30,580 nucleotides of DNA. It comes from a virus. The DNA lies in the IMG/VR virus record IMGVR_UViG_3300047409_000325, positions 1-30,580 of that record. One strand, 5' to 3'. This document shows, piece after piece, positions 1 through 6,105 of this stretch; position 1 is the stretch's first letter, and every line of letters starts with the position of its first letter. The position numbers and the translations under genes were made by a program. The notes under the pieces are model-generated. The model was given only the letters and a program-made list of their open reading frames with translations, had not been told where the DNA came from and made no database searches.

Positions 1-4
1 GTTT

Positions 5-18
5 CCTGCAACGACTTA
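5..18. repeat. Near-direct repeat, left-end copy
   Basis: CCTGCAACGACTTA here matches CCTGCAACCGACTTA at 30546-30560 with one inserted base. If the window ends join, the two copies lie in tandem about 39 bases apart, just upstream of the large terminase start. They could be terminase or regulator binding sites. The similarity is seen directly; the function is inferred. Confidence 0.4.
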
Positions 19-67
19 CAGAACTCTCGCATATCCCCCCGGATCTCACTTACGGCCACGCTCTGCG

Positions 68-478
68 TCAGCATTGATTCTCGAATCGCCACGGTTGCGC
101 ATACGTGCCGACCAACAACAACGACCAGCAATCCGCACCGAGGAGATCGACTCGATGTTTCGTCTCGGGATCGAGCACGTTCAGATCACCAGGCCGACAC
201 TCACGCGCCACCACACCACTCGGTGTGCACCGTTCCTCTCGGTACCCACCCACCAGAATCAGGCTGACTGCGGAGGCCCACGGATGCGAGTGCACCTGTG
301 GCCCATCCGAGGCGACGAAGTGGTGGAGGAACAACGCCGGACCAGCACGACGGGTAATCGGATTCCAGCCGGCCACGTAGTACCGCTCGAGATACGGCTG
401 CTGGTCCCGCTGGATGTGTTCCACCTGGAGGGTCCGGGCGATCGCCTCGCACCAGCGACGCGCGATCGGTTCGTTCAT
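68..478 (-). CDS. Cupin-fold protein
   Basis: A 136-residue protein with a single cupin-like beta barrel. The first metal-site motif is visible as VHSHPW followed by LILVGGYREER, and a second histidine follows in PGDLNVLDPETKHRV. Small cupins with this His-x-His-Pro-Trp pattern occur in phages and prophages, but their substrate is not known to me. The ATG at 478 overlaps the HNH gene stop as ATGA, which decides the start over an ATG nine bases upstream. It is the last gene of the early operon in this window. If the ends are contiguous, the large terminase gene follows about 106 bases later. A role as a small-molecule enzyme or structural barrel is open. Confidence 0.7.
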   Translation of the reverse strand: MNEPIARRWCEAIARTLQVEHIQRDQQPYLERYYVAGWNPITRRAGPALFLHHFVASDGPQVHSHPWASAVSLILVGGYREERCTPSGVVARECRPGDLNVLDPETKHRVDLLGADCWSLLLVGTYAQPWRFENQC

Positions 479-801
479 GATCGCCACCGTTGGATGCCGC
501 GTTGCGCTTCCTGTTGCGATTTGCGCTCGTGGCAGCGGTCACAGAGGGCCTGCGTGTTCGACTCGACATCGAGGCCACCTTCCCCGAGCGGGACGATGTG
601 ATCGCGACACGTGGCGACGTTTCGTTTACAGACCGCACAAAACGGTTGCCGACGAAAGAGCTGATGCCGCAGTTGTTGCAACCGTCGGCCACGAATCCGC
701 TCGGCCGGATGATCGTGGTCGAACATCGGCTGCTGGCGGACGTGCACCGTACAGCCGGCGCGGCCACACGTCGCACACGCGCGCGGCGGGGCCATCGGCA
801 T
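475..801 (-). CDS. HNH endonuclease
   Basis: A 108-residue HNH nuclease. The core is in the C-terminal half: a CAVC zinc pair, the DHIVPLGEGG catalytic His segment, an Asn in ESNTQALC, and a second zinc pair CDRCHERK. An N-terminal CATC/C cluster and an HDH motif may form an extra zinc knuckle. In HK97-type cos phages an HNH protein sits next to the terminase and is needed for cos cleavage; its position here, one gene from the window end that would meet terL on circularisation, fits that role. The ATG at 801 shares its A with the preceding TGA (TGATG), favouring this start over one at 825. Confidence 0.85.
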   Translation of the reverse strand: MPMAPPRACATCGRAGCTVHVRQQPMFDHDHPAERIRGRRLQQLRHQLFRRQPFCAVCKRNVATCRDHIVPLGEGGLDVESNTQALCDRCHERKSQQEAQRGIQRWRS

Positions 802-917
802 CAGCGGCGCCTCCGATATTTCCACTCAATCCACGCGATAGAGCCCACGGCATACACCGTCGGTACGCCGAATCCGATCCCGGCGCAGACCCAGAACAAT
901 CGCCAACCCCAATTCAC
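801..917 (-). CDS. Tiny single-span membrane protein
   Basis: A 38-codon gene starting at GTG. It encodes an aromatic-rich hydrophobic helix (NWGWRLFWVCAG then VPTVYAVGSIAWI) followed by a basic tail KYRRRR. AAGGAG precedes the GTG, which overlaps the upstream stop as GTGA, and its own TGA overlaps the HNH start as TGATG. The overlaps on both sides and the ribosome binding site argue that it is translated. The predicted topology is N-terminus out with the basic tail in the cytoplasm. Function is unknown; it is the wrong place for a lysis gene, so exclusion or membrane tethering are guesses. Confidence 0.6.
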   Translation of the reverse strand: MNWGWRLFWVCAGIGFGVPTVYAVGSIAWIEWKYRRRR

Positions 918-1351
918 CGGTGCTCCTTAACCTCGGGCGGGGCCGGGTTCAACGCCTTCGGCATTTTCCCTGTTTTGTACGATTCGGCGATCTGCGGTTT
1001 CACGATCTCGCTGACCGTCTGATCGTTGGGCATGACGATGTTCGCGAGAAAGGCCTCCTCGAAGGTTTCGATGTGGCTTTCCACGGATTCCAGTTTCGCT
1101 TTGATCACCAGCATCAGCGCGCGCCACTTCTGCCGCTCGGCCTTCGCGAACCGGTCGCCGCGCAGTTTGTTCGCATCCGGCAGGGCCACCGTGAACCGGA
1201 TCACGCGCTCGAACAAGCGGAACTGCACGCGCGCATGCCCGAGGTCGTAATCGACGGCCGTGCCGTACTGCTTCGCCTTCGCCTTGTCGAGCATCCGCTG
1301 GATCTCGATCTGCGTTTGCTGCACCGGGACGCGGGTTTCACGCGCGAACAT
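914..1351 (-). CDS. Conserved phage protein of unknown function
   Basis: A 145-residue protein starting MFARETRVP. The N-terminal half has a mixed alpha/beta look with alternating hydrophobics (ARVQFRLFERVIRFTVALP), followed by a long helix (KAERQKWRALMLVIKAKLE) and a less ordered tail. I recognise the layout from phages of GC-rich proteobacteria, where such proteins are annotated as hypothetical and lie near replication genes. The ATG at 1351 overlaps the upstream gene by 14 bases, and a start further upstream would overlap much more. No catalytic motif is visible. Confidence 0.75.
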   Translation of the reverse strand: MFARETRVPVQQTQIEIQRMLDKAKAKQYGTAVDYDLGHARVQFRLFERVIRFTVALPDANKLRGDRFAKAERQKWRALMLVIKAKLESVESHIETFEEAFLANIVMPNDQTVSEIVKPQIAESYKTGKMPKALNPAPPEVKEHR

Positions 1352-1571
1352 CGCCGGCCTCCGGGCGTTCGCCGATGACCTCGGCGCCGACCTGCTGAAA
1401 GACCCCACCGAGGGCCACGGTTTGTTCCGCCGTCAGGAACACTTCGTAGCGCACCATTAAGGCGCCGTCGACGCCGATCGAAATTTCCATTACCCGACAA
1501 TTCGGCGGCACCAGGCCCGCGGCCTCGAGCGGTTTGTGAAATCTTCGGATGTCCACGGCGTGGAGTGCCAT
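1338..1571 (-). CDS. Hypothetical small protein
   Basis: A 77-residue protein of unknown family. It contains a beta-like stretch CRVMEISIGVDGALMVRYEV followed by an amphipathic helix. Its ATG overlaps the cold-shock gene stop as TGATG, and its end overlaps the next gene by 14 bases, so it is embedded in the operon. Nothing in it indicates a function. Confidence 0.65.
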   Translation of the reverse strand: MALHAVDIRRFHKPLEAAGLVPPNCRVMEISIGVDGALMVRYEVFLTAEQTVALGGVFQQVGAEVIGERPEAGDVRA

Positions 1572-1810
1572 CAGGCGGCCTCGTCGGGGATCACGATATC
1601 TTCGGCGCGCGGCCCTTTCGGGGCGTCGACGCTGGTGAACCGCACCAACAGGCCGACGCGCAGGATGTCGAACGACTCCCGCACGCGCAACCCGGACCGG
1701 TGAAAGAAATATTCAATCCCCTGGCTGTCGATGATGAACCCATAGCCTTTGTCCTTGTGGAGGCTTTTGATCGTGCCGGTCAGGTTGAACGTCGTGTCCG
1801 GCCGTTTCAT
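1571..1810 (-). CDS. Cold-shock domain protein
   Basis: A 79-residue protein with one cold-shock (OB-fold) domain. After a short N-terminal extension come the nucleic-acid-binding motifs KGYGFI (RNP1, about residues 21-26) and EYFFHRS (RNP2-like, about 33-39), and then VRFTSVDAPKGPRAEDI, the typical C-terminal beta strand signature. The family binds single-stranded RNA or DNA and melts structure. In this operon it may aid phage mRNA translation or replication intermediates. The ATG at 1810 overlaps the preceding stop as ATGA, ruling out longer starts. Confidence 0.9.
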   Translation of the reverse strand: MKRPDTTFNLTGTIKSLHKDKGYGFIIDSQGIEYFFHRSGLRVRESFDILRVGLLVRFTSVDAPKGPRAEDIVIPDEAA

Positions 1811-2022
1811 GGCGTCTCCGTGCTCTCGAGATAGCGGATCAGATCCGCGGCTTGTTTTCGGGTACGGTGCAACACGATCCCTTCGGCCAGCGCCGCCGCT
1901 TCGATCGCGGAGATGAGCAGGTAGAAATGGGTTCCCGCCACGGCCGGCATCCACGGTTCGGCGTGATCCGGCCGTCTCGAGGCGTCGACGCGCGCCGCCA
2001 ATTCCGTCGGTGTCGCTTTCAT
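1807..2022 (-). CDS. Hypothetical small helical protein
   Basis: A 71-residue protein, mainly helical, with segment FYLLISAIEAAALAEGIVL in the middle and a basic helix TRKQAADLIRYLES at the end. It lacks a clear membrane segment or motif. The ATG overlaps the upstream stop (ATGA) and its stop overlaps the cold-shock start (ATGA). Function unknown. Confidence 0.65.
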   Translation of the reverse strand: MKATPTELAARVDASRRPDHAEPWMPAVAGTHFYLLISAIEAAALAEGIVLHRTRKQAADLIRYLESTETP

Positions 2023-2225
2023 CGCGCCTCATGCTGATCCTTGTCGGACAGCTTGGTCCCGTGGAGCTCCAGCGCATGTTGCACCAGGACGTCGGAGAGA
2101 AACCGATCGACGTCGGCCTGCGTGTCGTCGATCAGCGACGCTTTGAAGCCGCAGACGCCGCACGTCGCCCAGCCGATGACGCGCGCGTCGCACGTGTAGT
2201 GAAACTCGATCACGTACTCGGTCAT
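2019..2225 (-). CDS. Small protein with CxxC motif
   Basis: A 68-residue protein with YTCDARVIGWATCGVCGF near the N-terminus, giving three cysteines that could bind zinc with a nearby His. The second half is helical (DVDRFLSDVLVQHALELHG). The ATG at 2225 overlaps the upstream stop as ATGA. Probably a zinc-ribbon-like accessory protein; no role can be assigned. Confidence 0.65.
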   Translation of the reverse strand: MTEYVIEFHYTCDARVIGWATCGVCGFKASLIDDTQADVDRFLSDVLVQHALELHGTKLSDKDQHEAR

Positions 2226-2581
2226 AGCCGGCCCCGTAAATGTCGGGCTTTCCAGCGTTCGCACCGGATCGCTTTCGCGACGGCGTCACTGTCGTACGGC
2301 ACGTGGTACCGCGCACACAGTTGCTTGACGTCTTCGGCGAGGTCGGCGTCGGGCCGATCGGGTGCCGAACCGATCAGGTCGCGACTCAGGCGGGCGATCA
2401 CGGGCACGATCGATCGGGTGGGTTTTAGGTTTTCCACAGGCCACCCGTGCACGCCGGTTTTTGGCGTGCACTGTTCTTTCGTACAGAGGATCGGGATAGG
2501 GATAGGGATCGCGCGCGCGCGAGTCCTAGAGTTGTCCGCGTGGACAGAACGCGGACGGCATAAGCTGTGCCACTCACGCAT
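2222..2581 (-). CDS. Replication-linked protein with Ile-Pro linker
   Basis: A 119-residue protein whose N-terminal third is low-complexity (RTRARAIPIPIPI), encoded by tandem hexamers. Its C-terminal half is a plausible helical domain (DLAEDVKQLCARYHVPYDSD). The ATG at 2581 overlaps the stop of the winged-helix gene as ATGCGTGA. Ile-Pro or Pro-rich linkers of this kind often follow the winged-helix domain in phage replication proteins, so this may be the separated second half of one initiator, produced by reinitiation. The start is the least certain part. A candidate origin lies inside it. Confidence 0.6.
   Translation of the reverse strand: MREWHSLCRPRSVHADNSRTRARAIPIPIPILCTKEQCTPKTGVHGWPVENLKPTRSIVPVIARLSRDLIGSAPDRPDADLAEDVKQLCARYHVPYDSDAVAKAIRCERWKARHLRGRL
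2430..2521. other. Candidate replication origin
   Basis: Within 92 bases there is TTTTCCACA (2430-2438, 8 of 9 to the DnaA box TTATCCACA). Next comes a perfect 9-bp inverted repeat GTGCACGCC/GGCGTGCAC (2447-2455 and 2463-2471, 7-base loop), then four tandem hexamers of the form GGATMG (2488-2511) and a CG run. Phage origins lying inside or beside the initiator gene are well known (lambda O is the model). The elements are seen; the origin role is inferred. Confidence 0.45.
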
Positions 2582-2942
2582 TCGCCCCTTTCTCTTTCCG
2601 TTCCAGTCGTTTCCGCGCTTTGTCGCGCCGCCGTTTGGCCTTGATGTCGGAGGCCAGCGGGTTGCCGAAATCGGCAAAGTCGTGGATCAAAAACCCGCTG
2701 CCGTTGCGTTCCCAGAGCCCAGCCTTAACGAGCGCGTCAGCGACGAAAGCCGGGTTATCCACATGCCGAAAACTCTTCACGATCACCAGGGGCAAATGCC
2801 CGTCCGTCAAATGCTTGTTACTCCACATGAGGCCCACGGCGTAGAACCCGAGGGCGATCGCCGCGCCGTTTTTCCCGATCAGTTCGCCAGCCGCGAACAC
2901 TTTGCAATGGTCGATCAGTTCGTCGTCGAGACGTGCCCACAC
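2574..2942 (-). CDS. Winged-helix replication-type phage protein
   Basis: A 122-residue protein beginning MWARLDDELIDHCKV from a GTG at 2942, six bases past the previous gene's stop. The opening, the central GFYAVGLMWSNKHLTDGHLP segment and AFVADALVKAGLWER follow the pattern of N-terminal winged-helix domains of phage replisome-organiser or DnaD-like proteins, which bind DNA and help load the helicase. The C-terminus is strongly basic (KAKRRRDKARKRLERKEK). A perfect DnaA box lies inside the gene and the candidate origin just after it. In length this looks like only the first domain, with the next gene possibly carrying the rest. Confidence 0.7.
   Translation of the reverse strand: MWARLDDELIDHCKVFAAGELIGKNGAAIALGFYAVGLMWSNKHLTDGHLPLVIVKSFRHVDNPAFVADALVKAGLWERNGSGFLIHDFADFGNPLASDIKAKRRRDKARKRLERKEKGANA
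2755..2763 (+). promoter_or_regulatory. DnaA box (perfect consensus)
   Basis: TTATCCACA on the plus strand matches the bacterial DnaA box exactly. It lies inside the winged-helix gene, about 320 bases from the hairpin and hexamer cluster. A single 9-mer can occur by chance, so its weight comes from the company it keeps. Confidence 0.45.
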
Positions 2943-2946
2943 GTCG

Positions 2947-3171
2947 TCAGCTCCCTCTGACCTGGCGTTCGCAGCCCGCCGGGACGCCGAACAGATCCCA
3001 CCCGGGCGACTCGTTCCCGCACACCTCGCACCGCAAAAAGATCCGCGTCGGCCGGTCCACGCGTCGCCAGGCGTGCCCGCGCCGGCAGGGCCGCCACGTC
3101 CACACGTCATGCAGGCAGATCCCGCCGACGAGCATCAGCCACGTCACCACCTCGGCGGCAATCAGCCTCAT
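2947..3171 (-). CDS. Membrane-anchored zinc-ribbon-like protein
   Basis: A 74-residue protein. An N-terminal hydrophobic helix (EVVTWLMLVGGICL) is followed by a Cys/His-rich part: CRRGH, then CEVC about 25 residues later, giving a plausible zinc ribbon. The ATG at 3171 overlaps the upstream stop as ATGA. Topology and partners cannot be told; it belongs to a run of small overlapping genes between the Cas4-like nuclease and the replication protein. Confidence 0.6.
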   Translation of the reverse strand: MRLIAAEVVTWLMLVGGICLHDVWTWRPCRRGHAWRRVDRPTRIFLRCEVCGNESPGWDLFGVPAGCERQVRGS

Positions 3172-3416
3172 CGGTCCCCCGTCGGCGGCGGATCGAACCA
3201 GCGCCAGCACCAGCGGCAGCGCCACCGGGGATCGTCGGCCTCGCGCAGGTTGCGCGGCAGGCGTTCATGGTGGCCACCCACCCAGCCCGCACACCAGCTG
3301 CCCCACGACTGCGGATCGGGATCGAGCCGCGGCGCCGGTTCGCCAGGCCGGGCGTGCCGCTGCCGGTCGCGCTCGAGCGCGTCCTGGGCGCGGATCCGGT
3401 CGTCGCGCTGGCTCAT
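3168..3416 (-). CDS. Trp/Cys-rich small protein
   Basis: An 82-residue protein with a charged N-terminus (RIRAQDALERDRQRHARPGE) and a tryptophan-rich C-terminus (WGSWCAGWVGGHHE, then RWRCRWCWRWFDPPP). The CxxC with surrounding aromatics may bind zinc. The ATG at 3416 overlaps the stop of the tiny membrane gene upstream as ATGA, which selects it over an in-frame start 51 bases earlier. Unknown function. Confidence 0.6.
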   Translation of the reverse strand: MSQRDDRIRAQDALERDRQRHARPGEPAPRLDPDPQSWGSWCAGWVGGHHERLPRNLREADDPRWRCRWCWRWFDPPPTGDR

Positions 3417-3511
3417 ACCTTCGACCTCGGCGCCACCAGCAGGACGATCAGCATCACCAGCGAGCATCCGGCCAAGAACACCAGCACGCCGAGGTCGGGC
3501 AGATCGTTCAC
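3413..3511 (-). CDS. 32-residue single-span membrane peptide
   Basis: A very short gene from GTG at 3511 to TGA at 3413. The product is almost entirely one transmembrane helix (LGVLVFLAGCSLVMLIVLLV) with an acidic N-terminus and basic C-terminus (APRSKV). The GTG overlaps the upstream stop (GTGA) and the TGA overlaps the downstream ATG (ATGA). Overlaps at both ends, a perfect helix and a correct charge bias support a real gene. No function can be given. Confidence 0.6.
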   Translation of the reverse strand: MNDLPDLGVLVFLAGCSLVMLIVLLVAPRSKV

Positions 3512-3633
3512 GATTGCTTCTCCCCGGTCCCGTTTTTCTGGGCGATCAGTTCCTCGCGCGCGGCCATCAGCGCGAGGATCTTGTTGTCGATCGCCTTGAT
3601 CGCTTTGTCGAGGACGGTCAGGCGTTTACTCAT
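3508..3633 (-). CDS. Small coiled-coil protein
   Basis: A 41-residue protein starting MSKRLTVLDKAIKAID, essentially one amphipathic or coiled-coil helix with a polar tail ending GTGEKQS. The ATG at 3633 overlaps the Cas4-like gene stop (ATGA), so translation is probably coupled to the nuclease. It could be a small partner of it, but that rests only on position. Confidence 0.6.
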   Translation of the reverse strand: MSKRLTVLDKAIKAIDNKILALMAAREELIAQKNGTGEKQS

Positions 3634-4622
3634 AGCCGCGTGATCTCCAGGGTGAACCGGCCTTTCGGATCGGTGACGGTGTACTGCTTCTTGAGGTCGG
3701 CCGGCAGATCGAGCCGCGACTGCTTGCCCCACTTCCCGAGGATTTGAAACGGCCCGGCGATCCCGGATTCGACGCCGCGGAGGCGCGCCTTGACGTCGCG
3801 ATCGATCGCGTCGTATTCGTCGGCCGCGGCCTTCAGCGTCTCGCGCTTCTCGAGGGCGGCCTCGAGCTCGGGGTCCGTCAGCACGGCGGCGCCGACGTGG
3901 ACGAGCGGCGGATTGCACGTATGGCCGTACCACGCGCAGCGCCGGCATTCGCCGGGGTCGTCGGCCAGGAAGTCCGGCAGGGTGCCGGCGGCGACGTGGT
4001 CGAGGACGCGTTCGGCCCGCGCGAGAAAGTCTTCCATGCGGTCCAGGTGCCGCTCGAGCTCCACGGGCAGTAGCCGCGGAATGCCCGAGCGGTCGAGCAG
4101 CAGGAACCCGTACGGCTGGCCGGCGCCGTAGAGATACGCCAGCAGTTGATACCCGCCGCCGCGCGTCCACGGGTTGCCGAACAGATCCTCGAACGTCTCG
4201 ATCCGGTCCGTCATCAGCGGCGACCACGCCTTGACCTCGAGCGGCGCGTTGACGCCGTCGACGGCCAGGCGGGCGTCGACTTTCCCGACGATCGCCGTGC
4301 GGCCTTTGTGATCCTTCAGCGTGAACCGCTCCTGCTGGCCGATGACGAGAAACGGCGGCTGCGCGTCGCGGCCGATCCGCGTCAGGTCAGCGAGGAGATC
4401 GCGTTCCCGATCGTCGCCGCGGCGGAACTTCGCCAGCACTTCCGGTTCCCAGGGCGGCAGGCGTTCCGGTTGCGTGAGCTCGTACACCATGCGGCGTTCG
4501 CAGAGGCGCCAGGCCGAGGCGTAGACGTAATCGTGCGGCGTCTGCGGCCGGCTCGAGGTCCGCAGGAACCGCGTCCAGGAGGCGGTGACCGTGTCGGCGA
4601 TGGCAGCCGGGGTGAGGCTCAT
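3630..4622 (-). CDS. Cas4/RecB-like Fe-S nuclease
   Basis: A 330-residue PD-(D/E)XK nuclease. An isolated Cys at residue 41 (WRLCERRM) and a C-terminal cluster C226, C229, C236 (CRRCAWYGHTC) form the four ligands typical of the 4Fe-4S cluster in Cas4 and AddB-type exonucleases. The nuclease core shows GKVDARL (Asp116), LEVKAW (Glu129, Lys131) and YQLLAYLYG (the QxxxY motif, Gln159-Tyr163). A helical C-terminal extension follows. Such enzymes resect DNA ends; with an annealing-type protein encoded upstream this makes a plausible phage recombination pair. The ATG at 4622 overlaps the upstream stop as ATGA, so an upstream in-frame ATG at 4664 is rejected. No Cas genes are present. Confidence 0.85.
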   Translation of the reverse strand: MSLTPAAIADTVTASWTRFLRTSSRPQTPHDYVYASAWRLCERRMVYELTQPERLPPWEPEVLAKFRRGDDRERDLLADLTRIGRDAQPPFLVIGQQERFTLKDHKGRTAIVGKVDARLAVDGVNAPLEVKAWSPLMTDRIETFEDLFGNPWTRGGGYQLLAYLYGAGQPYGFLLLDRSGIPRLLPVELERHLDRMEDFLARAERVLDHVAAGTLPDFLADDPGECRRCAWYGHTCNPPLVHVGAAVLTDPELEAALEKRETLKAAADEYDAIDRDVKARLRGVESGIAGPFQILGKWGKQSRLDLPADLKKQYTVTDPKGRFTLEITRL

Positions 4623-5110
4623 GGCCGGCTCCGCTTGCGTGCGGCGTCCTGGGCGAGAATCCATCGGTCGTCGTTGTCGTCAACAGGTAGCGCCGCCGTC
4701 GCCTGTTCCCGCTTGCGAAATTCGTAGAGCATCGCGGCGAGGTTGATCAGTTTGCCGCGCGTCGGACAGCTGCCCTCGTTACAGGCGCGGTCTTTCGTCG
4801 TGACGTGCTCGAGCATGGAACGGAGATGCTCCGTCGGAACGATCAGCGAAATATCGGATCCGGCGATGACAAAGGCCCACGCGTGGGCCGTCGTGATCGA
4901 AATCCCGGAGGGTTGATAGACGCCGGCGCGGCCTTTGTCGCAATGCGTCTCGACATAGAACGCGAGGTCGTAGTAGCCCTTGCGTTTGACTTCCACGCGG
5001 CCATTCCCGGCCGCGATCCAGTCGAGATAGGTGCCGATCAACAGTTCGCCCTGTTCGCCCTTCTTGACGTCCAGGTCGAAGCGCGGCTCGGCCTTGCGTG
5101 CGCGGTTCAC
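4619..5110 (-). CDS. PD-(D/E)XK endonuclease-like protein
   Basis: A 163-residue protein. A helix with Glu19/Glu22 (KKGEQGELLIGTYLDW) precedes VEVKRKGYYD (Glu40-Val-Lys42), followed by a strand and SGISITTAHAWAFVI. This order of acidic helix, ExK strand and alpha/beta core resembles small PD-(D/E)XK nucleases, including Holliday-junction-resolvase-like and restriction-type enzymes. The C-terminal part has CNEGSC and a helical tail. It starts at GTG 5110, overlapping the methyltransferase stop as GTGA. The tight coupling to an adenine methyltransferase raises a restriction-modification possibility; a recombination nuclease is equally possible. Confidence 0.6.
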   Translation of the reverse strand: MNRARKAEPRFDLDVKKGEQGELLIGTYLDWIAAGNGRVEVKRKGYYDLAFYVETHCDKGRAGVYQPSGISITTAHAWAFVIAGSDISLIVPTEHLRSMLEHVTTKDRACNEGSCPTRGKLINLAAMLYEFRKREQATAALPVDDNDDRWILAQDAARKRSRP

Positions 5111-6105
5111 GACGCCACCGCCGAATCGGGTTCGTTGCTGTCGTGCGTCCAGCCTGGCCGATCGCCGCGGCTGAACATCTCGAGGCGTTCACGTTCGCCG
5201 AACGTCGGGTACATGGCCTCGAGGAGGTCGTAGACGATGGCGGGCTTTTCGCTATGGCCGGATCGTTTGGCCCGAATGACGGACGAGACGCGCGCGCTCG
5301 GCGCCGGCACGGGGAGCGCCCCACGGGCGCCGACCAGGAGCAGTTCGTGCTGCTGCCGAAAGTAGTAGCCCATGCCGATCGTTTCCTTGTCCCAGACGGC
5401 GCACGTCCGATAGAGAAAGCCCCAGTCCTCGAGGACGTGCATCGCCTCGGCGAGCTTCGGACTGGTGGCCCAGAGAAACAGCACGGCGTCCTCGGCCGCC
5501 GGCGGCACCCGGGCGCAGATGTCCTCGAGCGCCATCGTCGGGTACTGGTTCTCGATCGCGCGGTTCTCGGTTTCGATGTGCTCGTACTGCCACGGCGGAT
5601 CGGCGTAGATCAGCCGGAACACACCAGGCGGCAGGGCGCGCGGCGGCCGCGCCGCGCGCGTGATCACGCGGTCGCCTTCGCGCAGGAGATTGGTCGTCAC
5701 GCGGTCGTGTTCGCTGAGAATCCGGCCGCGCCATTGTTCGATCAGGTCGTCGAATTCGGCGGCCGGGAGTTTCGCAAGGCGGCGCGCGTGATTGGCTAGG
5801 TGTTTGTCGATTCCGGCGTCATCGAGCGTCGGCCGATCTACTTGGGTCCGCTCGGGACCTAAGTCCGTACGCTTGCCCTGCGCAAGGCCGACGGTGTCTT
5901 TTTGTTTTTTGATCAGTTCGCCGATCCGGCGTTCGGCACGGAGGCGAATTTCTGCGGCGTCGAGCTCGAGCTCTTTGTTTTTCGCTTGGCGCGCGAAGGC
6001 GCGCATCGCCTCGGCGGTGTTGCGGATCTTCGTCGCCTCGTTGACGCGCGTCGCCTTCGCCAGGGCGCGGCACAGGGCGTCGTACTGTGCGAGCTGGACG
6101 GCCAT
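5107..6105 (-). CDS. MT-A70 family N6-adenine methyltransferase
   Basis: A 332-residue protein. The first 150 residues are helical and charged (a ParB-N or DNA-binding-like region with KATKIRN-type repeats of basic helices). The catalytic domain follows with the DPPW motif at residues 169-172 (LIYADPPWQYEH), then AVLFLWATSPKLAEA and RSGHSEKPAIVYDLLEAMYP, the MT-A70 pattern for S-adenosylmethionine binding and target adenine. Phage MT-A70 enzymes methylate phage DNA, commonly to evade restriction. The gene starts directly after the previous TAG (TAGATG). The recognition site cannot be read from the protein. Confidence 0.9.
   Translation of the reverse strand: MAVQLAQYDALCRALAKATRVNEATKIRNTAEAMRAFARQAKNKELELDAAEIRLRAERRIGELIKKQKDTVGLAQGKRTDLGPERTQVDRPTLDDAGIDKHLANHARRLAKLPAAEFDDLIEQWRGRILSEHDRVTTNLLREGDRVITRAARPPRALPPGVFRLIYADPPWQYEHIETENRAIENQYPTMALEDICARVPPAAEDAVLFLWATSPKLAEAMHVLEDWGFLYRTCAVWDKETIGMGYYFRQQHELLLVGARGALPVPAPSARVSSVIRAKRSGHSEKPAIVYDLLEAMYPTFGERERLEMFSRGDRPGWTHDSNEPDSAVAS

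Noticed and set aside
2510-2521. CG run as a Z-DNA or regulatory element on its own
   Set aside because: Short alternating CG is expected in this GC-rich sequence; mentioned only as part of the origin candidate.
2580-2600. -1 frameshift at AAAGGGG joining the winged-helix gene to the next frame
   Set aside because: The heptamer is in the wrong phase and the next frame is +1, not -1, so a classic tandem slip cannot join them; start-stop overlap is simpler.
3630-4622. CRISPR-associated Cas4
   Set aside because: The nuclease has the Fe-S and PD-(D/E)XK motifs, but there is no repeat array and no other cas gene; phage recombination exonucleases share this fold.
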